A stretch of 64,000 nt of DNA from Ustilaginoidea virens (taxonomy: Eukaryota; Ascomycota; Sordariomycetes; Hypocreales; Clavicipitaceae): the NCBI RefSeq assembly GCF_000687475.1, contig NC_057319.1:372001-436000 (forward strand), in the 5' to 3' direction. Positions 32,637 to 43,216 of this stretch are shown here, in pieces. Within the stretch, counting starts at the first letter, position 1, and each line of letters begins with the position of its first letter. The notes below the pieces were generated by a model that had not been told where the DNA came from, searched no databases, and was given only the letters and a program-made list of their open reading frames with translations. The position numbers and the translations under genes were made by a program.

Positions 32637-35608
32637 CGCCGTCCGTCGTTTGCATTGGACCGTGGAGACTGGTACCACAAGCTGCCGTTTCCCTTGTCTT
32701 TCAGCTGTGGTAGCTGCGGAGCAGAAAGCAGGGCTCGACTACGACTACCTAGGTAGGTTATGATTCAGTCTTGAAGCATCGAAGCGTTCAAATTCAACCA
32801 CCAACAGGCAGGCCTTGTCGGTCAAAGCCAGTCTGGAGAAGTAAAAAACCGTCCTCCGTGTAATCCTCCCCCCGCCGCCACGAGCCGAGCCGAGACCGGT
32901 ACCTAGATAGGTCCATCGTAGGTAAGTCTGGGATAAGTCGCTTCGATTGCAAGTGCGTGTGGGTTGGGAACCACAATATTCGCCATCCACGATGGCATCG
33001 GGCCGATTAGAAGTCCATGCTTTGGCAAGTGTGTGGGTTGACTATTTTGCTCGTTCTTGCGAGGTCGAGCTATAGATTGAAGAGGTGTGCACACGTTGCC
33101 CATGGCAGGAATATCAAAGACTGGAATTCAGTTTGTGAAGCCCAAGATTGCACTGCACAGCTTGGCCAAGATGGTGTCGGACGGCAGCAGCTGATTGTCC
33201 AGGAGCACAAGTAGCGGATTACTGAGCATGCAGTAGGAGATTAACCAAAGGGAAAAAAAAAAAAAACGGACGATGGGCATGTACATTTCTCTATTAGTAC
33301 TCCATATCGTTTTCCTGTTTTCTGCATTAGTATTGCCACCATAACATCACGACTTTTTCTTGCGTGGCAGCTTCAGAAGCAGCTCAGAACCCCTACGTCA
33401 CCCCTTTATCTTATATGAAGGGTGAATTGTATAAATCTAAAGATGCACTTACCGCAATGTAGGACTATTGACATCTTAGGGGGCTTCGTGTGGCACTGTC
33501 AGCGGCAAAGAGTGCTGATGATGTGTTGCGGTCACGTGTGCGAGTGTATGCACTTAATCGCGTTCCAAGCGTGAACTTCACACTTAAAAAGTTGCAAACC
33601 GAGGACGACTTGTTTACGTGCTCCTGCCTATGTCCAGTTTACTGAAACCTTTGCTGACCAATCCGGAGAGGAAAAACCCGAGTGCCGGGGGAAATCCCTT
33701 TCCCGCTGTGCTTGCCCGTGGAAAAGGAAAGACTCAAGAGCCAATATACATTGGGTGGTTCCTTTAACCCGTTATCGGAATGGCGGCATCGTCCAGTCTG
33801 CAGTTCAGGGTAGGTTCTAGACCCTAGACTCTAGATGACCAACTTTAAGCGACCCGGGACAGCCGGTGACGGGGTGCCGGATCCTAACTACAAGCGTCCC
33901 AAGACCACGGTGCTTTATCGTCAACTTATCCCGCAATTGTTAGTTGGCGTACATACCGCATACCATTAGCGACGTAGTTACGCCACATCATCAGCTACCT
34001 ACCTCTTAACCTACCTGTCTATCTCTCAAGAAGCAGGTACCAGACCCAGGTTGACGTGCTCATCAGCAGTTGCATACCTTAGGTACCTACCTGGGTAGGC
34101 TAGGTACATTATTTATTTGCTCAGTGTTCAAGTATTACACATCGCACTGAGCGGGGTAAGCATGCAAAGGGTGCCTTATTAATATAAATATCAAATTGAT
34201 TATTTCCTCCGTATATCTATCCATAGCTAAACCCAACTAAGCTACCTAGGTACCTACCTACCTTACCCAGGTAGGTACTATCTAGAAATCAGCTGGTAAA
34301 GTACTCCGTAAACTGGACTGGTACCAGGTGTAACGGCTGCACCGTTGCTCACTGGGGGCGCCGATAGCAGCCTTGGGCAACTGCGAGTCCCGTGATCCCA
34401 CCATCCAACATCCAACATCATGCCAACCTTTTGAATGTGCTGGGGCATTGTGGATTTTGGGCGTTGCGCAATTAGCTTGGAACCAATGTTGACAGATGCG
34501 GAAAACAGACGCAGTCAGACCCGGAACAGGAGTTCCAGACCAAAGCGTGGTCTCGCCTTCCGCACGAGGTGAGACTCGAACTGGGGAAAGCGCATCAGGC
34601 AACAAGGCTATTCCGCAGGAAGGAGCAAGGACCAGGGAGCAGGGCATGAGGGGGATGGATCATGGTTGGAGGCTGGAGCCATGGGGAAGCAAGGAAGGAA
34701 GGATGGGAGAATCACGCAACAGGGTGCACCCATGCAGTCGGGACCGCCAAGACTTCCGCTCTGGGACAAGGCGTCACGGGTGCTTTCCTCACCCCGTGAA
34801 ACGTGATTCCCATAGCCGAGGCTGCAACGGGTCCTGGACTCAATCCTTGCCGTCGAAAATCTCCAGACTTCCTCCTTAAGGCGCTCCTTGACCGACAACA
34901 TCCGCAGAGCGTGTGCGGAGTTTGCGAACATCCCTCCGCCCCAAGGACGGAATAACTCTGACAAATTCTGAATACGTACTACGGCACGCAGCATTGTGGG
35001 CGCGGCTGAAGCGGCTGCACCTCATTTGTTGGCCTACATCAGGTCCCAAGTTCCAACCAGGGTGGCGTTGAATAGCTGGTTGGTATCGTCGCACATTGGA
35101 CATTACCCTTGCGAGACCGTCTCCGCAATTATTAAGCCCTATCCTTCTAGGACCTCTGGACCTCTGATCGTTTCCGCCGCTGTGATTGCCGGAGGGAATC
35201 TAGGACTCTTTCGAACACGACGAGAACGCTGCCCAGCTGCCGTAAGTCGCGAGCCAACCCTGACCAAGCGGGATATGTATGCATTGTGGGCAAGACAGAA
35301 CCCTACGCTCGGAAACTTGGGGAAATTGGCCAGCGCTTCTAATCCTGAAAGGTGCAGTCGATATTAGATAAGAGCGGTCTTCTGCCCAGGATTATTGATC
35401 GACCGATGACATACTTTGCGGCTCACGTTCTATAATTGTCTTGATTAAATGCTATTTTTTTTTTCTGGCCCCTCCCCCGCCTTTTCTTGACGATTTTTTT
35501 TTTTTTTGGCAATCAATATAGCATGATAACGTGAAGCCATACAATTCGATTCACGGTTCGCGGTTGACGGTTTACGGCTCACGGCTGGCGATTGACGATT
35601 CGGCGTTC

Positions 35609-37190
35609 ATGATGCAGATGTACAGCAATGACGAACCTGGCGATGCCCAAAAGGGCGAACCGCCAGCCAACGCTCCAACGCCCCATCTTCAAGGGTTCGA
35701 ATTCACTTTCGAGTCGTCTTCGTTGAGATTCGAAGTAGATGTGGGTTTCTTTGCCCAAAGCAACACCGGAAATATCGTATGGGGGCCCTTACCACTAACA
35801 CCGTGGAATTCTAGTCGGACGCGATGTAAGACTTGCTTGCTTGTACCGTCTGGACGAGATGAACGCAAGTGAAAGAGGTCGCCAGTCATTGACAAGATTT
35901 CCATCTCTGCCACAGGAACGATGCCTCGTCACTTTCGGACATTTCTCTCTCTGACAGCATCCAAGAGTATCCCAAGTTATTCGGTCGCACCTATAACGCC
36001 TATCGACACGGATGTATGAACACTGTCAAGAACCCAGGCCTCATGAGCGGGGCGGTGGAAAAGGAAGAGAAAAAGAAACACAAGGAAGAAGAAGATGAAG
36101 AAGAAGACGATGATGATGATGAAAATACGTGCTTTTACTAATACGAATCCTGTAGCCTATGCTTTCCCCAACGACCAGCAGGAGCAGGAGCGCTTAGCAC
36201 TCCAAGGTCCCGTCCTGACTCGACTCATGGGCGGGAAGCTCTACTTTGCTCCTCTTTCAAACCTGCATCCGCCGCGGTTTATTCTCGATATTGCTACTGG
36301 CATCGGTGACTGGGCTATTGACATGGCCGACGAATTTCCAGAAACGACCGTCATTGGCACAGACCTGTCACCAATCCAACCAAACAAGGTCCCTCCCAAC
36401 GTCCACTTCTACATTGAAGACTCGTATGTACTCGACTCTGCCTTGCTTAACTTGCTTGGAATACGCTGATGGGAGAATTAACCCCTTTTTGCAATGTCTA
36501 GGTCCGAGAAGTGGGACTTTCCGCAAAAGTTCGACTACATCCACACGCGAATCTCGGCTGGCTGCTGGTCCAACTTTGAGACTCAGGCAGCCGCGCAAGC
36601 TTTTCAAGCTCTCGAACCTGGCGGTTGGTTCGAGTCGCAAGAAGTTGATTGCACCGTCTGCTGCGACGACGGCACCGTGGACCCCGACGGCCCGCTCGTC
36701 GCCTGGGCCAACGAATTGATAGAAGCTTCGGCCAAGGTGAATCGTCCGGCGCTTATTGGCTCTATTCTCAAGGAAACGTACGAACGGGTAGGCTTCGTTG
36801 ACGTGCAACAGCGCGTGTACAAGATGCCCATTGGTACCTGGCCCAAAAACCCGTTCCTGAAACAAGTCGGCTTGCTGTGGCGCCACAACCTACTCCAAGG
36901 ATTGTCTGGGTTTTCTTACCATTTGTTACATAACGCCTTTGAGCGTTCAATGCCCGAGATTGAGGTTAGGCTAGGCTAGTTTTGGCCAGATTTTGGGGAC
37001 ACGACTGCTGACGCGATGAAACACTTACCAGGTATCCCTTATTGACGTTCGGCGGGATCTTTGCGACAACCGGATTCATTCATACATGCCTACCTTTGTT
37101 GTCTGGGGTCGAAAACCCTTTCCACGCGAAGTTTCCCCACCCAAGACGGAAACCAAGGCCTATGCAAACGTGCACCATTTCGCCGTGTAG
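35609..37190 (+). CDS. LaeA/UMTA-like SAM-dependent methyltransferase
   Basis: Five exons (35609-35868, 35916-36013, 36156-36423, 36502-36964, 37032-37190) give 415 residues. Fungal proteins of this class resemble the secondary-metabolism regulator LaeA and are annotated as UMTA-family methyltransferases. Family signatures are SLSDSIQEYPKLFGRTYNAYRHGSYAFPNDQQEQERL, SAM motif I as ILDIATGIGDWAID (usual form DIGTGTG), EFPETTVIGTDLSPIQP (acidic loop), PPNVHFYIED, YIHTRISAG, EPGGWFESQE and the terminal Val-Trp-Gly-rich end. Exons 2 to 5 are secure. The 47-base first intron (GTGAAA/CACAG) and the low-similarity exon 1 are tentative; the real N-terminus may lie elsewhere. Intron 2 contains ACTAATAC near its 3' end, a good branch site. 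The specific target is unknown; neighbours do not form an obvious cluster. Confidence 0.8.
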
Positions 37191-38531
37191 GATAAATACT
37201 AATGAGGTCGAACATGGTTGTGTATACTACTTGTGGTGCTGGTTGTGTCTGTATTAATCTTCAATATACGACAGAAGGGAGGGGAGGCGTTAAGGAGCAA
37301 GGCAGCATTGGGCGATTAGATGTAAGATAGACGGCCGATGCAGGGTTTCTGTTTCCTGTGTATTGTCTTTGCTGCTTGAGAAGGAAGAAACGAAGAGGCA
37401 AAGACGAATTCATGTGGGGAAGGAAGCCAATAATAACTAATTTAATATACTGCCACGGTGGTTCAATTGACCCTGGTGACGAAGCTACATACTGACATTT
37501 TGCGGGGGAACCGATGCCATTGCGACTGCGCTGAACCTTTTCCGCATCGCAAGATACTATTGATCCTTGACCTACCTGGTATTACACTAAAGCACGTTGC
37601 GTATATTTTCCCCGCACGATACGCGCCAACCAGAGCCACAGCATCGTCTCGATTTCAAAAAGCAGCAGGAAGCCGTCGCCACCCTTACCAGCGGCTTGCC
37701 GTCGGTTGTTCCACCCATCGCAGGCAGGAGTCCGGCCACTCCCGATAATCACCACCGCAAAAGTATAACTTATGTACTTTTCCGAGCTAAAGAAGGGCCC
37801 TTCACAGGTACGTACCCAGCTGAAAACAAGCCAGAGGGGAAGAAAGGGATAGGGAGGGAAAAGAACCCCGGGGGGGGGGGGGGGGGGGGCACAAAAAGTA
37901 CATACAACACCAGAGATTCGCTGGTCGTCACCGACCCAACTACTAACCTGGCGCTCGCTTGCTTATTTACCGGAGATCGGACGGGATCCAAAGCTCTCAA
38001 GCGGCTGTGGTCGTATGTGCCAGACTGGGTGGGATGTTGAGGGTTATATTGCAACAGGGAGAGCGAGCATTTGATTATGCGGCGGCGATGGGGGAATTTG
38101 CTTTTTGCAGAGGGTTTGTTGGGTCATGACAGGTAGGTGGGCAGGTAGGTAGGTACGGAGTAGGATGCAGCTGGACACCACATGGCTACCGAGTTGCAGC
38201 GATGCCGTGTGCAAGTCGCCGGGCTGGTAGATGAAAGTGCCGGTTCAGTCAGATCCGCGATAATAGTGCAACGGTCGAGGCCAAGCTTTGGCTCCGGTGC
38301 GGAGGACGTCTGACGGGCCAGGCGCTAGGCCAAATTGGGTCGGGGCATTCTCCACTGGGGACCGTACCTACCTACCTACGTATGTACCATGTACCTGAAT
38401 CATCCATCGACGTCGAGGATATAAAAAAAAAAAAGAACAAGGGTCACCTCAGCCAAGCATCACCACCACCGCTCCTTGCGTCGCCGTCACCCCGGGTTCC
38501 GTCCCCCCAACCACGCGACAGTCCTTCCTCC
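37191..38531. other. Spacer between methyltransferase and heme lyase genes
   Basis: No gene is seen. It contains a G-run near 37872, AGGTAGGTGGGCAGGTAGGTAGGTACGGAG near 38130 to 38160, and TACCTACCTACCTACG near 38367. Confidence 0.45.
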
Positions 38532-39492
38532 ATGGCCGCGTCAACGGACCGAGACGAGGGCGCCTGTCCCGTCGACCACAAGACCCGCGACGCCTGGCTT
38601 GCCCAGGCCCGCGCCGCCCAGGCCAGCAGCCAAGCCGCCTCCTGCGCGGCCGACCGCGGCGCCGCGCCCGACACGCCCGGCCCCTCGTCCTCGTCGTCGT
38701 GGACGCGCGCCCTCGCCTCCCGCCTGCCCTGGTCGCCGTCGCCGCCCTCCCCCCCCCCCGCCAGCAGGGCCGCCCTCGACACCGACCGCGCGATATCCTC
38801 CATCCCCAGATCGCCCGCCCGCCCCGGCGACCCGGGCCCGCCCGCCCCGGCCAACCACCAGGTCGAGTCGGGCCCCGACCCCTCCGGCAACTGGGTCTAC
38901 CCGTCCGAGAAGATGTTCTTCGACGCCATGAGGCGCAAGGGCCACGACGCCCGCGCGGCCGACATGAAGACCGTGGTGCCTATCCACAACGCCGTCAACG
39001 AGAGGGCCTGGCGGCTCATCAAGGAGTGGGAGGCGCCGCATCTGGCCGGCTCAAGGTGCGGCTGAAAACCGGCCCCCCAGGACCGCCCGGCGCTTGTTGC
39101 AGCACGCGATGTGGCGGCGGCGGCGGCGGCGGCGGTGGTTTTTTCTTTTCTTTTGTTTCTTTGCCTTCATGTTTCAACCTATTGTTCCTGGCTAACCTGG
39201 GTGAGTGGCAAGGTGCGGCGGCCCCAAGCTCGAGTCCTTTGCCAACAGGAACGACCGGATGACGCCGACGGCCCGCGTCAACATCCTGCTCGGGTACACT
39301 GCGCCGTTTGATCGCCACGACTGGGTCATCGACCGGTGCGGCACGCGCGTCGACTATGTCATTGACTTCTACGCGGGGCGGCCGGGCGCCGACGCCAGGG
39401 CCGGGCCGAGCTTTTACTTGGACGTGCGGCCGAAGCTGAATACGTGGGAGGGCGTCAAGATGCGTGCCATGAGGTGGGCAGGATGGGCCTGA
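38532..39492 (+). CDS. CYC3: Holocytochrome c-type synthase (cytochrome c heme lyase)
   Basis: Attaches heme covalently to apocytochrome c in the mitochondrial intermembrane space. Two exons (38532-39055 and 39213-39492) encode 267 residues. A heme-regulatory CPV motif is present near the N-terminus (GACPVDHKTR), followed by a Pro/Ser/Ala-rich linker, then the catalytic domain: NWVYPSEKMFFDAMRRKG, VVPIHNAVNERAW, CGGPKLESF, RMTPTARVNILLGYTAPFDRHDW, and RVDYVIDFYAG. The His in VVPIHNAVNE is the conserved heme-binding residue of the family. The intron has a GTGCGG donor and a GCAAG acceptor, with GCTAACC as branch site. An 11-base direct repeat spans both junctions. Whether it serves cytochrome c only or also c1 cannot be told. 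Confidence 0.93.
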
Positions 39493-39879
39493 GGACTGCC
39501 CGTTTTGGCGCTGTTCAGCAAGAAGCGCACGCGGCGCTCTGGAATGGGTCGCCTCGTTCGGTTCCCATTCTGCATATTTTTTCTCGGCGAATTCTGACAA
39601 CATGTCGCTGGCGTTTGGGTGGACTGGGTTAATAGCCAAGGGTAAAAAGCATGCATCAGCTGGTTGATTTGATGATACATTCCCTTCCTTGGGGGTTTAT
39701 TTTTCTCCTCTTCTTCCTCTTCTTCCTTTCTTCTTCCTTTTTACAAAAATACAAGACTCCATTTGAAAGGGCCATGTGACCGCCCTGAATGCTGCAAGGC
39801 GAATCCATCCGACATGCTTCATCCACCTTGGTTCCCCCAAGGTCGGCATGGCAGATCCGCTGCATTAAAAACACCCCCC
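39493..39879. other. Convergent spacer between heme lyase and RUS-family genes
   Basis: The two 3' ends face each other across about 390 bases. It contains pyrimidine-rich sequence near 39700 to 39740 and no gene. Confidence 0.5.
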
Positions 39880-41366
39880 TCACTTGTTCTTGTTCTTGAT
39901 CGACTGAACTCGCAGTCGGATCGGTGCCGTGGTCTCAAACGCCTGTGTTTCCAAATCCCAGCCCACTTGGGCCATTGACGTCCACAACTCCTCATCCTCG
40001 GCACGTCTCTGGTCCGGCTTTTCGCATTCCACAACCCCTCCGTGATCCTGTTTCCCCATCCTCCAAGCAGCCTGCATGGCGTGGAACCAGGCAAGGATGG
40101 CGTGCCTAGGTTGACATCCAGACCAAAGGAGTACGCGGATCTTGGCCAACTTGTTCCCGCGCGGGGCAACGAGAAAAGAAGTGTGCATTGGTCCATCAAC
40201 GATGCTGACTGCGTCCTTGGCCCCCCCGTGCGAAGCGGCCTGTTTGTAGCTCTCGGCAAACTCAATCTTGGCAATCGGCTCGCCACGGCGATTACGCACA
40301 ACGGGCCGCCAAAGGATGATGCGTTCGCGGTGGGCAACCTGTTCTGGAGTGAGGACTGTTCCCGACCTCACATATTCCTGGAACAATATCGTGGCTCGCT
40401 GGCGGTTGAGCGTCGCCATACATACGCTCCGTACGCCGAGGTAGTTCATCCACAGATGGGCAAGAACCAGGGCGACCATCAAGTAAAAGACACTCCGATG
40501 GTCTTGCACAACTTTGACGACCAGTGTCCCAACAAGGAGGCCAACCAGACCCACTGCGGTCTCTTGACTGGCTTCCTTTGCATTGAGCTCCGCGAGATTG
40601 TCGTGCTTGGCAAAATGCACGCTCAAAGCTGCCTTGCTGGCACCAGCAGCCACGCCGCATGCCGCTCGCAAAGCCTCCCCCGAAGCAAGTGCCACCAGCT
40701 TACCAGGGCGGCTGAAGTATGGGCTGTAGAGCTGCAGAAAGAATGCCGTGTCATTGAGGACGTCGGCCAGAAAGCGGTAACGCTTCGCGTCCGGCTCGAT
40801 ACGAAGCCCAAACCGGTGAGCAAAGACAATGGTGGCGATGCGGGACATGGCGTCCTTCAGTATGGTAATGAGCATGGCAAAGGTGGCTGACGAGTTGGCA
40901 TCCCCCACGCCCAGACCCTGCAGCAGGGCCCTGTTTGCCAGCAGAGCCGTGATTGTGGAGAAGAAGGCCTGCAGAGAATCATACGTTTGGTAGGCTAAAT
41001 AATCTCTGGACACGGAGTGGGGATACCCGACGGGGAGAAAGGCGTCATAAAGGGCGTTTTGCCATTCTCGCAGAGATCTGTGCAGGTAACCGATGGTCCG
41101 GTCTCTGGAATCAAGCTGCCAAATTGGTTTGTCAGTAAAGCGTGAAGTGAAGCTGGAAGCTGGCGAGGAATCAGCTGGCTTCTGCAGCAAAAAGTCGGGC
41201 TTACCAATATGACAGAGTCGGCGGTTCGATGGAGCCAGCGGCGCTGGACATTGTCGGATTTGTCAAGCTCGATTACTTCGATATCCTGGCCTCGTTTGAC
41301 CAGCTCCGCGATGCCCTGGCGGCTGTGGTTGCCGGAGCTGGACTGAGAGGCGCTAGCATTCGCCAT
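39880..41366 (-). CDS. RUS/DUF647 family membrane protein (ROOT UVB SENSITIVE-like)
   Basis: Two exons (41366-41205 and 41115-39880) encode 465 residues. The family is widespread in eukaryotes (plant RUS proteins, human RUSF1) and biochemically undefined. Visible signatures are AFLPVGYPHSVSRDYLAYQTYDSLQAFFSTITALLANRALLQGLGVGD near the N-terminus and FRFLADVLND-like sequence (YRFLADVLNDTAFFLQL), then SVFYLMVALVLAHLWMNYLGVRSV. Two hydrophobic stretches, about residues 235 to 275, could span a membrane. The intron donor is GTAAGC; the acceptor ATTTGGCAG gives the in-frame join VIL-LDSRDR. The C-terminal third (after LTPEQV) is the variable part of the family. No clear targeting peptide is present. 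Confidence 0.87.
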
Positions 41367-41939
41367 GGGATGCTCAAGCGCAACCTATCTATCGATTGCT
41401 GCACGGGACTGAATTTGTCGTTGCAGGTTGCGGCCCCATGGGTGGTAGGGGTGAATCTGGAGATTGAAAAGGAAAAGAATCTTATTCTCATCAAGGAACC
41501 AAGTTTCCTGGCGGTTGGGTGTAGAGGACACAAATTCATAACGTTGACATGTCAATGCTGCGGGATGCAATGCTGGCACGTTATGTGCTGACCTTGCTGA
41601 TTGAAAATGAAAATGTAGGCTGCCAGCCGTTGCAGCTGGAACGCCTTGACCTGGCACAGCGGGCGACTGGAGTGACCAGTCTGGTGCATTTGCGCCCCGA
41701 CTTACTAACCCAACCACAGGGACATGCAAGTTGAACCAGACGTTTCATTACATATAGGTCATGTCTGGTAGGCACCTGTTTGGTTGACAAGGGAGACAGA
41801 CAGCTCGAAACGTCTGCCAGAGGAGAGTTGGCATTCAATGGCTTCTTGGTTTCTTGCATGGCAACTGGGCAATTGGTGAATCCCCAGTGTATGTAAAAAG
41901 GTATGCATGCGATTCAGCAGCATCAGCCAGGCAGCCCCC
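41367..41939. other. Spacer between two leftward-transcribed genes
   Basis: This holds the 5' flank of the RUS-family gene and the 3' flank of the mevalonate diphosphate decarboxylase gene. No gene or notable repeat is seen. Confidence 0.5.
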
Positions 41940-43070
41940 TCATCGCTTTACAGGCTGGCCATTTCCATCCACCAAGTACTCTCCCGACCTTGACGGACCT
42001 TGGCCAACTCTTGTCATAATCACTCTACTTACTCCGTCTCTCAGTGTGCTGGCGATGCCATCCTCCAACTTGATATCAACCCCGACGCTGGCGCTCCGTT
42101 TGTTCCATCCGGAAGCGCCGTCGAGAACGCCAGCGAAAGCGCAGAGAACCGCTGGCTCGTTTACCTCCAGGTAGTACACGACACAGTTTGGGCCGGCATC
42201 AAACGTGTATGCCGCGATAGTCTTTCCAGCCTTTTCATTGATGGACTCTACAGCTCGGATAGCAGCGCGAGACACATCATTCATGTAAAAGATTGGGGGA
42301 TAGGTATCGGCACAACAGGCATGGAAGGAGTTCGAGTCGCGCATGGTAATCTCGGCAAACTTGGCAAAGTCTCGCGACCGGATGGCCTCCTCCATCATGT
42401 CCATATTGCTTGGCACAATCTGCTTGATTCTGTGCTGGAACAGACCGGATGTCGCGACGGTCTGCTGCATGCCAGAGGTGGACGACACACCCTTCTTGGC
42501 CGCGCTGACGACAAGAATCAGGGCACGCATATCCGGCCAGTGCGAAGCGGGAGCAACCAGGTCAGCCACGGAGTCGCTGCCGTCGTCCTTGTCGCCCATC
42601 CGCCAGGCGACGTAGCCACCAAACAGGCTGCGACAAGCGGATCCAGAGCCTTGCCTGGCGACCAAGGACAGCTCCGACGGGGAGTCGGGAAGCTCGTAAA
42701 GATCGGCAACGGCCCGAACCAGGGCAGCGAAGCCGGCGGCGGATGACGCGAGACCCGCTGCCGTGGGGAAGTTGTTTTCGGAAACGAGCTTGAGCGGCAT
42801 GGCGGACAGCTTGGGCAGCGTGCAGTCGGCGGCTTCGAGAGCAGCGCGGCGAGCCCGCAGCTCGCGGAAGCAGGCTTGTGTCCGCGCGCCAGACACGTCT
42901 GAACGCTCGCCGTTGAGTATGAGGCTGTCGCCATCCGCGTACGACGGGGAACAAGACGCCGTCGTAAGGGTTCGGAGATCGGCCTGAGACAAGGTGACGG
43001 AGAGCGAGCTGTTGGTCGGGAGATTGAGCTTTGCGTCCCTCTTTCCCCAGTATCTTGCGAGCGTCTGGTT

Positions 43071-43103
<33 letters not shown>

Positions 43104-43216
43104 CGGCTCTGCTGGCCTCTTGAGAGGTGCATCGAGGACAAGGGAGTTGCGTACTTGACGACTGCAATGTTCACGGGGGCCGTGGTGCTGGCTCGGTAAA
43201 CCTTTTGGTCCTCCAT
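41940..43216 (-). CDS. MVD1: Diphosphomevalonate decarboxylase
   Basis: Catalyses ATP-dependent decarboxylation of mevalonate diphosphate to isopentenyl diphosphate, the last step of the mevalonate pathway feeding ergosterol and terpenoids. Two exons (43216-43155 and 43053-41940) encode 391 residues, the normal length (about 390 to 400). The N-terminus reads [27 protein letters not shown] across the intron, a hallmark of the enzyme. The GHMP-kinase ATP loop is PTAAGLASSAAGFAALV, and SACRSLFGGYVAW and AAYTFDAGPNCVVYY are present. The 101-base intron is dominated by a poly-T run on the plus strand (poly-A in the transcript), close before CTAAC and the CGCAAG acceptor. The enzyme is housekeeping, so proximity (11 kb) to the terpene cyclase is not by itself a cluster. 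Confidence 0.95.

Larger units (their letters stand above)
31059..35608. other. Gene-free 4.5 kb region with palindromes and microsatellites
   Basis: This begins with the cyclase promoter region and ends at the LaeA-like methyltransferase. No gene is recognisable, and base composition is visibly more AT-rich in 33.2 to 34.3 kb than in neighbouring coding DNA. It contains many AGGTAGGTA/TACCTACCT palindromes (31689-31709, 32745-32757, 34002-34020, 34080-34110, 34243-34277), a CT/CTT microsatellite, a 7-base tandem repeat and a poly-A of over 20. I saw no transposase, reverse transcriptase or terminal repeats. Confidence 0.5.

Noticed and set aside
34545..34620. Sequence resembling the 3' half of a tRNA (GCGTGGTCTCGCC ... 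GACTCGAACTGGGG)
   Set aside because: It looks like the start of the tRNA-Val gene region at 25717, but the T-arm does not pair, no matching acceptor strand lies at the right distance and no anticodon stem forms.
26233..37190. A larger biosynthetic cluster reaching the LaeA-like methyltransferase
   Set aside because: The 4.5 kb between cyclase and methyltransferase has no gene, and LaeA-like methyltransferases are numerous in fungal genomes, so adjacency is too weak to call one cluster.
42000..42746. 248-codon plus-strand open frame
   Set aside because: Antisense shadow of the diphosphomevalonate decarboxylase gene.
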